From Spirochaetia bacterium (GTDB taxonomy: Bacteria; Spirochaetota; Spirochaetia; Treponematales; Breznakiellaceae), in the NCBI GenBank assembly GCA_025997675.1, contig BNUX01000041.1, positions 1 through 25,802 on the forward strand: a DNA stretch of 25,802 nucleotides, written 5' to 3'. Positions 22,202-25,802 of this stretch are shown here, piece after piece (the stretch's first letter is position 1; the number at the start of each line of letters is the position of its first letter). The notes under the pieces were generated by a model. The model was not told the DNA's origin, ran no database searches, and saw nothing but the letters and a program-made list of their open reading frames with translations. The position numbers and the translations under genes are program-made.

Positions 22202-22499
22202 GGGTAAACGCCATAAGGCCGCCGCCGGAGACGGTTACTACCGATTCCGGTTCCGGATCGTCATCGGGCCGGTGTATGGAAATAATCGGGCCGATTTCGA
22301 GCATCGTGCCATCGTCGGCAGGCCGGTGCATCATAAATTCCCCCGGCTCATAGCGAAGGATGGCGGTCTCAAAGGCTTCTTTGGTCGTGTCGAAAGCGCC
22401 GAACAGGGAATCACCAACAATAACAAGCCACTTGTCAGGGTATTTCTCCCTGAATTTGGCCTGGTGCGACATATAAAAGGCTTCTTCTTTCTCGAACAT
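22194..22499 (-). CDS. DUF5678-like small protein, partner of the retropepsin
   Basis: Protein of 101 aa. The N-terminus (MFEKEEAFYMSHQAKFREKYPDKWLVIVGDSLFGAFDTTKEAF in short runs) matches the DUF5678 pattern: a helix, then YPDKWLVIVGD and a helix through TTKEAFETAI. A C-terminal stretch EPGEFMMHRPADD then IGPIISIHRPDDD follows. The ATG at 22499 is chosen over one at 22538 because AGGAG lies 5 nt upstream. DUF5678-like genes often sit beside retropepsin-like genes in bacteria, and here the two overlap by 8 nt, so this protein may be the substrate, scaffold or inhibitor of the protease. That role is inference. Confidence 0.72.
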   Translation of the reverse strand: MFEKEEAFYMSHQAKFREKYPDKWLVIVGDSLFGAFDTTKEAFETAILRYEPGEFMMHRPADDGTMLEIGPIISIHRPDDDPEPESVVTVSGGGLMAFTHA

Positions 22500-22514
22500 A
22501 CTAACTCCTGTTCG

Positions 22515-22527
22515 GGTGCCAGGCACC
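22515..22527. repeat. 13-bp palindrome GGTGCC-A-GGCACC
   Basis: A perfect inverted repeat around one central base, lying in the leader of the DUF5678-like gene just before its ribosome-binding site. GGTGCC(A/T)GGCACC is a motif I remember from dispersed REP-like repeats in other bacteria. A degraded relative, GGTGCCAGACATC, lies at about 24859. As RNA it would fold into a short hairpin next to the AGGAG. Confidence 0.55.
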
Positions 22528-22535
22528 TTTATCGT

Positions 22536-22566
22536 CAAATGTAGGCTGTCCCACCGGACTTGTCAA
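22536..22566 (-). promoter_or_regulatory. promoter of the DUF5678/retropepsin pair
   Basis: TTGACA (about 22566-22561), 17-bp spacer, TACATT (22543-22538) on the minus strand. The start would be near 22531, giving a leader of about 30 nt that contains the 13-bp palindrome. It has the same layout as the promoters at 21613 and 19917. Confidence 0.55.
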
Positions 22567-22847
22567 GGCTACGTGGAAGGAATAGGAGAACTGGAATAAA
22601 ACCGCCTCTATGGCTTGCCGGTACGTTTCGGCCTTTCCCTTCCAGCCGTCAGGGTCTACTTTATGGGTCAGAGTTTCGTGGGCTTTGATGGAAAAGGTTA
22701 GAGCCCCCCCATCGACAAGCATTTTTGCCAGATTAGCCGCCTTGGGCATGGAATAGTAGGTGTAGTCCAGTTCTACCGTGCCGAAACGCTCCGCACCCAG
22801 GCAATAATCAAAATGATGAAAAGTTTGCCCTTACGCTTTTTTTTCAT
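22557..22847 (-). pseudogene. repeated short gene, family LDYTYYSMPKAAN (frameshifted copy)
   Basis: From an ATG at 22847 with GAGGG upstream the frame reads MKKKRKGKLFIILIIA, a basic start plus membrane segment, and then hits a stop after 22 codons or so. Adding one base near 22803 joins it to a second frame: LGAERFGTVELDYTYYSMPK, then AANLAKMLVDGGALTFSIKA, HETLTHKVDPDGWKGKAE and TYRQAIEAVLFQFSYSFHV. That reconstruction looks like one membrane-anchored or secreted protein of about 95-115 aa. An internal ATG (22749) could still give an 82-aa product running to 22501. I do not recognise the family. Partial copies lie at 19946-20100 and 21636-21661, each next to a different accessory module. 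Confidence 0.65.
22560..22585 (-). repeat. copy 2 of the repeated 26-bp element
   Basis: Matches 21636-21661 at 23 of 26 positions, same strand and same position relative to the TTGACA. Here it forms the 3' end of the pseudogene described at 22557-22847. Confidence 0.75.
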
Positions 22848-22939
22848 GCCGTTTCCCTCTTACCGCCATTGTTATGCAAATATATCTTTTCGCATACTGA
22901 TAGTTTTACGGTTTTTATTGTTCATTTCACTATGGGCAC

Positions 22940-23095
22940 TCACTTTTTTAACATCTTCATCAGGGTTTCCTCCATCTCTTTATGCCGCTTGAGGGCTGCG
23001 GCGGAAGGTTTTCGGCGGATCTGCGCTATGGCTTCCCGGATGATTTTAATATCCTTTATCTCGGTGGGTTGCACCGGTTTAACTCTCGTACCCAT
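22940..23095 (-). CDS. small basic helical protein (51 aa), antitoxin-like
   Basis: Short gene with strong start signals: TTTACA-17-TATTAT promoter (23143-23115), GGAG 7 nt before the ATG at 23095, and a TGA at 22940. The product begins MGTRVKPVQPTEIKDIKIIREA and ends KEMEETLMKMLKK. It is rich in Lys, Arg and Glu and is predicted to be mostly two helices. It has no motif I recognise. Size, charge and place among TA genes suggest an antitoxin or a DNA-binding accessory protein. A 23-codon frame (22872-22943) starting at a GTG that overlaps this stop could be the remnant of a partner. Function unknown. Confidence 0.55.
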   Translation of the reverse strand: MGTRVKPVQPTEIKDIKIIREAIAQIRRKPSAAALKRHKEMEETLMKMLKK

Positions 23096-23114
23096 GTTGG
23101 TCTCCAATGATTTT

Positions 23115-23143
23115 ATAATAGCTTAATACGAGGGTTTTGTAAA
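23115..23143 (-). promoter_or_regulatory. promoter of the 51-aa gene
   Basis: TTTACA (23143-23138), 17-bp spacer, TATTAT (23120-23115), each one base from consensus. The ATG follows about 20 nt after the -10. Confidence 0.7.
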
Positions 23144-23164
23144 CAGCGCTAGGAAACAGTTTAT

Positions 23165-23845
23165 TTACCGATGGTTTATTGCCAGGAGCAACCCAAACAC
23201 CGCCTTGGGGTTTGTGGATGTGGCGCTGAACTTCATGGCGGACGCTTCATATTTCGCCTGTTGGGGCGGGATAAAATCCGAGCCGACCGCCTGGGCAACC
23301 CGGTCAGGAAAATTGCCCCGCGAACGGGAAAACCGGCTCCGTATGGCGTTCAAATCCAATTCCTGTTTGGCGTAGAGTACCACCAAATAATCGGCGCCCT
23401 TAGTATTGTCCATCTTAACCCAGGTGTATTCCCCAGGAAAGGCGACGAGGTTTTCCGTATAATCCAGTACCGGTGAGATAGTACTCCCTTCTGCCGGGAA
23501 GATTTGTGTAGTGTTGGTAGTGGCCTCATCAGCGGCAAAGGCATATACGTAGGCGGGCTTCGTATTTCCCAGCAGGTAGCGGAATTCGGTTCCCGATTGA
23601 TACGAGGAAACAGTCCGATAGTAGCCACCCTGGAAGCGCACGGGCATACCCTGATTGTTGTTGTAGAGTTCAATTTGTACTGTCCCGGCGTATTCTACCG
23701 TCTGACCACGTGCCAGGCTCTCGATGATCTCATAGGCGTGATAGGCAAAACGTCCAAAGACATCGTAAGGAATCCAGATATAACCGGAATTTCCCCAATC
23801 TTCACCCCAACTATTCTGCACTTCAAAGGCCCCGCCATATTGCAT
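23165..23845 (-). pseudogene. C-terminal fragment of a papain-like (C1) peptidase with a DUF4384-like tail
   Basis: The frame (226 codons from ATG 23845) opens directly in GGAFEVQNSWGEDWGNSGYIW, the segment of C1A cysteine peptidases that carries the active-site Asn (N11 here) and follows the catalytic His. The regions with the catalytic Cys and His are missing; upstream DNA (23846-23960) is AT-rich and shows no such code. Behind the peptidase end lies a beta-rich domain (about 50-165) with FPAEGSTISPVLDYTENLVAFPG and WVKMDNTKGADYLVVLYAKQ, the pattern of DUF4384. The end is intact. There is no ribosome-binding site worth the name before the ATG, so I call it a 5'-truncated pseudogene, though the frame itself is open. 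Confidence 0.75.
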
Positions 23846-23933
23846 AGCAGCCCCTTTTAGTGAAGGAAAATTCGTCTATAGGGAGTTATACGCCATTTGC
23901 CCTAAGAATTTATAGAATATTATATAAAACATA

Positions 23934-23963
23934 TTGATAAAATAAAATGTTTTAAGATATAAT
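23934..23963 (+). promoter_or_regulatory. promoter of the duplicated lipoprotein gene
   Basis: TTGATA (23934-23939), 18-bp spacer, TATAAT (23958-23963). Start expected near 23970, about 43 nt before the ATG at 24013. The region 23880-23965 is strikingly AT-rich. Confidence 0.65.
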
Positions 23964-24012
23964 GGAAAAAATATTAGCTTGTGCCAAGATAAATTATAGA
24001 GGAGTTTGTGAA

Positions 24013-24744
24013 ATGAAAAACAAATTAAGTTTTGCGGTTTTTACTACGGTTGTATTGGCAATCGGCATTGTGGCGGTTGGTTGTGCGTCTGCACCAAAAG
24101 AATCACCTGTAGCGTTAGAATCAAATGGACCATCTATAACGCCAAAGTTGGATGAACTTCTGCACAAGTACATGGTTGTGGTTCCATCATGGGAAAATAT
24201 GAAGGATGGTATGCCGGATCGTCATTACACTTTTGATCCTATTCACTTTGAGGATTTTAGATCTGAACTAGAGGAAGGGAGGGAATTTGTTCAAATTTAC
24301 CATTGGCTTGATGGCAAACCAGGAGAACAAGGGGAATTCTATGCAGATTGGTGGGAAAGATATTCTGATGATAGATTTCAATTGATACTTGTCAATGGAG
24401 TTAATCCTAGTATTCGATATGGATATGAAAAAGTTCCTCAAGCATCAAGACAGAGGTTGGATCAAATTCTTCTCAAGTATACGACTCCGCAAGAGCAAAC
24501 CTGGGACGGCGAGGGCAAAGCGCCTACCTATGTTTACTCTTTGGATCCCGCCCGGTTTGAAGCGTTTAAGGCGGAACTGGACGCGGGGGGCGAATATGCC
24601 CAAACAGACACCTGGACTGAAAAGCGGGACTGGGAGCGGGACAAGACCTTTGCGCAGTGGGCGGTACGGCCTAATGGCGAGTTCGATTTGAGGCTCTGCA
24701 AAGCGGACAATTCGGTGCTTGGGTATAGGTATGAAAAAAAGTGA
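24013..24744 (+). CDS. lipoprotein with two tandem copies of a ~95-aa domain
   Basis: Predicted lipoprotein of 243 aa. The start at 24013 follows GAGGAG with 7-nt spacing; an earlier in-frame ATG (23962) lies in the -10 and is rejected. The signal FAVFTTVVLAIGIVAVGC gives the acylated C24. The mature protein has two homologous units, 46-140 and 149-242. Each opens LDxxLxKY, has a (F/L)DP..FE.F(R/K)(S/A)EL..G.E(F/Y) centre with a W(T/L) and ends in (I/L)(R/G)Y(G/R)YEK. I do not recognise the domain. The first half is visibly AT-rich and the second, from about 24487, GC-rich with different codon choice, so the two units probably have different histories. Surface location is likely; function unknown. 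Confidence 0.82.
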   Translation: MKNKLSFAVFTTVVLAIGIVAVGCASAPKESPVALESNGPSITPKLDELLHKYMVVVPSWENMKDGMPDRHYTFDPIHFEDFRSELEEGREFVQIYHWLDGKPGEQGEFYADWWERYSDDRFQLILVNGVNPSIRYGYEKVPQASRQRLDQILLKYTTPQEQTWDGEGKAPTYVYSLDPARFEAFKAELDAGGEYAQTDTWTEKRDWERDKTFAQWAVRPNGEFDLRLCKADNSVLGYRYEKK

Positions 24745-25072
24745 TCTGGAAACGGAAGGAATTATGTAAAAAATATTGTAAAAAAAATAATGGTGTACGG
24801 GCAAACGGCGTATAACAACGAGGCTGTAGGAAAAGCCAACTACATTGGGAGCGCGAAAGGTGCCAGACATCATTTTTAGAGCGCGACTACAACGAATTTT
24901 GCAAGCTCCGAGAAGTCGGAAAGATTACGGATTAGGTGAATCTGCGTGTTGCGATAGTGCCGCTTGTGCTTTTCTGCCAATGGGCGTATAGTTAAGACAT
25001 AGGAGCCTGTTATGACCGCTATTATGCGGGGCGAGCCTTTGCCGGTATAGCAACAATCTCCAGGAGGAATAT
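24745..25072. other. intergenic stretch with a leader-like promoter and mini-ORF
   Basis: No gene of normal size is visible in these 328 bases. A candidate rightward promoter TTGTGC-17-TATAGT (24964-24992) would give an 80-nt leader for the 55-aa gene at 25073. In that leader an AGGAG precedes a 12-codon frame (25012-25050, MTAIMRGEPLPV). At about 24859 a degraded copy of the GGTGCC palindrome occurs. A 29-codon frame starts at 24790, without a ribosome-binding site. I see no terminator after the lipoprotein gene. Confidence 0.4.
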
Positions 25073-25240
25073 ATGTTTGCAGTTAAAGCCATTTACGATG
25101 AAAGTAAGTTTGTACTGGATGAACCGGTCCCGGTAAAAGGAAAATATGAAGTTGTTATTACTTTTACTAATCCGGTAAAAAAAGACCAGAGCAAATTACT
25201 TGAATATGCCGGTATGTTTGATACCGACGATGTGCAATAG
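25073..25240 (+). CDS. small antitoxin-like protein (AF2212/DUF104-like), 55 aa
   Basis: Short gene with an excellent ribosome-binding site (AGGAGG, 5-7 nt before the ATG). The product begins MFAVKAIYDESKFVLDEPVP and continues VKGKYEVVITFTNP, the beta-strand pattern of AF2212-like antitoxins (AIY..x.F.L.EPv...g..V.V.I), followed by an acidic tail LLEYAGMFDTDDVQ. Such proteins usually pair with a PIN-domain or RelE-like toxin. No toxin follows; the next gene is another antitoxin-like frame 72 nt downstream. Assignment to this superfamily is by pattern and moderate. Confidence 0.65.
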   Translation: MFAVKAIYDESKFVLDEPVPVKGKYEVVITFTNPVKKDQSKLLEYAGMFDTDDVQ

Positions 25241-25312
25241 CCCTGTGATACAATTCGGAAACCATGAAAATTGTTGCAAAGGACATGGGTTTAATGGTTA
25301 TGGAGGATAAAA

Positions 25313-25543
25313 ATGAAAGCTTTTGAATATGAAGAAGCAAGAGACAAACTGTCAACTGTTCTGGATACTGCCCTGATAGAAGATGTCATTATCAGGAACG
25401 GAAAAGGAGAGAGTTTCAAAATTTCCTCACTTAATAGCAATACCTCCGGGAAATCGCCTTTGGAAGGCATTAAGGGTATTAAAGTTAATATAACAACACA
25501 GGAACTGGTTGAAATGATCCGTGAAGGCCGGGCAGGGGAATAA
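25313..25543 (+). CDS. Phd-like antitoxin, prevent-host-death type, 76 aa
   Basis: The product (76 aa) opens MKAFEYEEARDKLSTVLDTA, the DNA-binding N-terminus of the Phd/YefM group, followed by EDVIIRNGKGESFKISSL, the strand that follows. The C-terminal segment SPLEGIKGIKVNITTQELVEMIREGR is the toxin-binding end typical of treponemal versions as I recall them. GGAGG lies 7 nt before the ATG. A 20-codon frame (25264-25326) overlaps the start and may be chance. The expected PIN or Doc toxin should follow immediately, but 25544-25759 shows only short frames, so this antitoxin looks orphaned. Confidence 0.75.
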   Translation: MKAFEYEEARDKLSTVLDTALIEDVIIRNGKGESFKISSLNSNTSGKSPLEGIKGIKVNITTQELVEMIREGRAGE

Positions 25544-25606
25544 GATAAACCCCATGCCTTATCGCGTCGACGCTCATTGCAAGTAACAGCGTATTGGTGA
25601 CAAACA

Positions 25607-25723
25607 ATGAAAATCATTATAAAAATATACAATCACTTACCCTATGTACGTTGGCGCGCTGCCAGTGTATATATGCTTACGGTGGGGACAGCCCCCGATG
25701 ATGAAACATTTAGGCAGGAATAG
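25607..25723 (+). CDS. short open frame of uncertain reality (38 aa)
   Basis: MKIIIKIYNHLPYVRW... to a TAG at 25721; a GGTGA lies about 9 nt before the ATG. Composition is plausible but nothing is recognised. It sits where a toxin partner of the Phd-like gene would be expected and may be a remnant or chance. Confidence 0.2.
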   Translation: MKIIIKIYNHLPYVRWRAASVYMLTVGTAPDDETFRQE

Positions 25724-25759
25724 GGAGATACTCCTTCCGGGATAGCCGGGAGGTTTCAC

Positions 25760-25802
25760 TCAACGTAAATCATTCGGTCCCCAAGTTTAAAACCGTATAA
25801 TC
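25760..25802 (-). CDS. 3' end of a leftward gene (partial)
   Basis: The minus-strand frame entering at the window edge reads LYGFKLGDRMIYVE and ends at TGA 25762-25760. Fourteen residues are too few to identify; the ending is protein-like, but a chance open frame is possible. Confidence 0.3.

Noticed and set aside
21636..22544. 302-codon plus-strand frame
   Set aside because: Antisense to the retropepsin and DUF5678 genes; no domain recognised.
19560..25802. Chromosomal integron cassette array (many TA modules)
   Set aside because: I found no attC-like sites with paired GTTRRRY/RYYYAAC boxes between modules and no integrase; the repeated boundary element found is a different kind of sequence.
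19560..25802. Insertion sequence or prophage
   Set aside because: No transposase, integrase or structural phage gene is visible despite the accessory character; the retropepsin is not accompanied by reverse transcriptase or capsid genes.

Overview
This window looks like the chromosome of a spirochaete, most likely a termite-gut type treponeme of moderately high GC. That assignment is inference: it rests on the protein flavour, the glycan phosphorolysis and ABC uptake genes, and the heavy load of small toxin-antitoxin (TA) genes. No sequence search was possible.

Layout. (1) 1-290: the 3' end of a 23S rRNA gene and a complete 5S rRNA gene, ending an rRNA operon read rightward. (2) 292-9786: a disaccharide-use locus. 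A leftward GH94 phosphorylase of the N,N'-diacetylchitobiose type is divergent from a rightward operon. That operon holds a sugar-binding lipoprotein, two ABC permeases, a GH2 beta-mannosidase and a GH1 beta-glycosidase. A near-consensus promoter sits in the divergent gap, and a hairpin attenuator lies between the binding-protein gene and the permeases. (3) 9799-12194: a DHH/DHHA1 phosphoesterase with two CBS domains, overlapping by 4 nt a calcineurin-type metallophosphoesterase. They follow the GH1 gene by 12 nt. (4) 12172-17505: DNA maintenance and nucleotide-pool genes: a Rep-type helicase, a small COG2426-type membrane protein, RdgB and a full-length RecQ. A striking 21-bp tandem array, closed by a perfect inverted copy, lies at 14712-14891. 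(5) 17516-19461: a secreted DUF2141 protein, a TatD-family hydrolase and an unrecognised two-part protein. (6) 19560-25802: an accessory and decay zone read mostly leftward. It holds a second, unrelated 21-bp array able to form hairpins, a candidate structured small RNA with its own promoter and terminator, a BrnT/BrnA module whose toxin is fused to the wreck of a GNAT acetyltransferase gene, an intact HI1419/HI1420-type TA pair, a retropepsin-like protease paired with a DUF5678-like protein, fragments of a repeated short gene, a C-terminal piece of a papain-like peptidase, an internally duplicated lipoprotein gene of mosaic composition, and two small orphan antitoxin-like genes.

How the genes work together. 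The sugar locus can import a beta-linked di- or oligosaccharide, trim mannose and other non-reducing sugars, and phosphorolyse a disaccharide to save ATP. N-glycan core (Man-GlcNAc-GlcNAc) and glucomannan/cellobiose fragments both fit. In the accessory zone, one short-gene 3' end plus a TTGACA-17-TACNNT promoter recurs three times, each time just upstream of a new module (DUF5678/retropepsin, RelE-like TA, candidate RNA). This suggests the zone grew by shuffling or duplicating promoter-bearing units.
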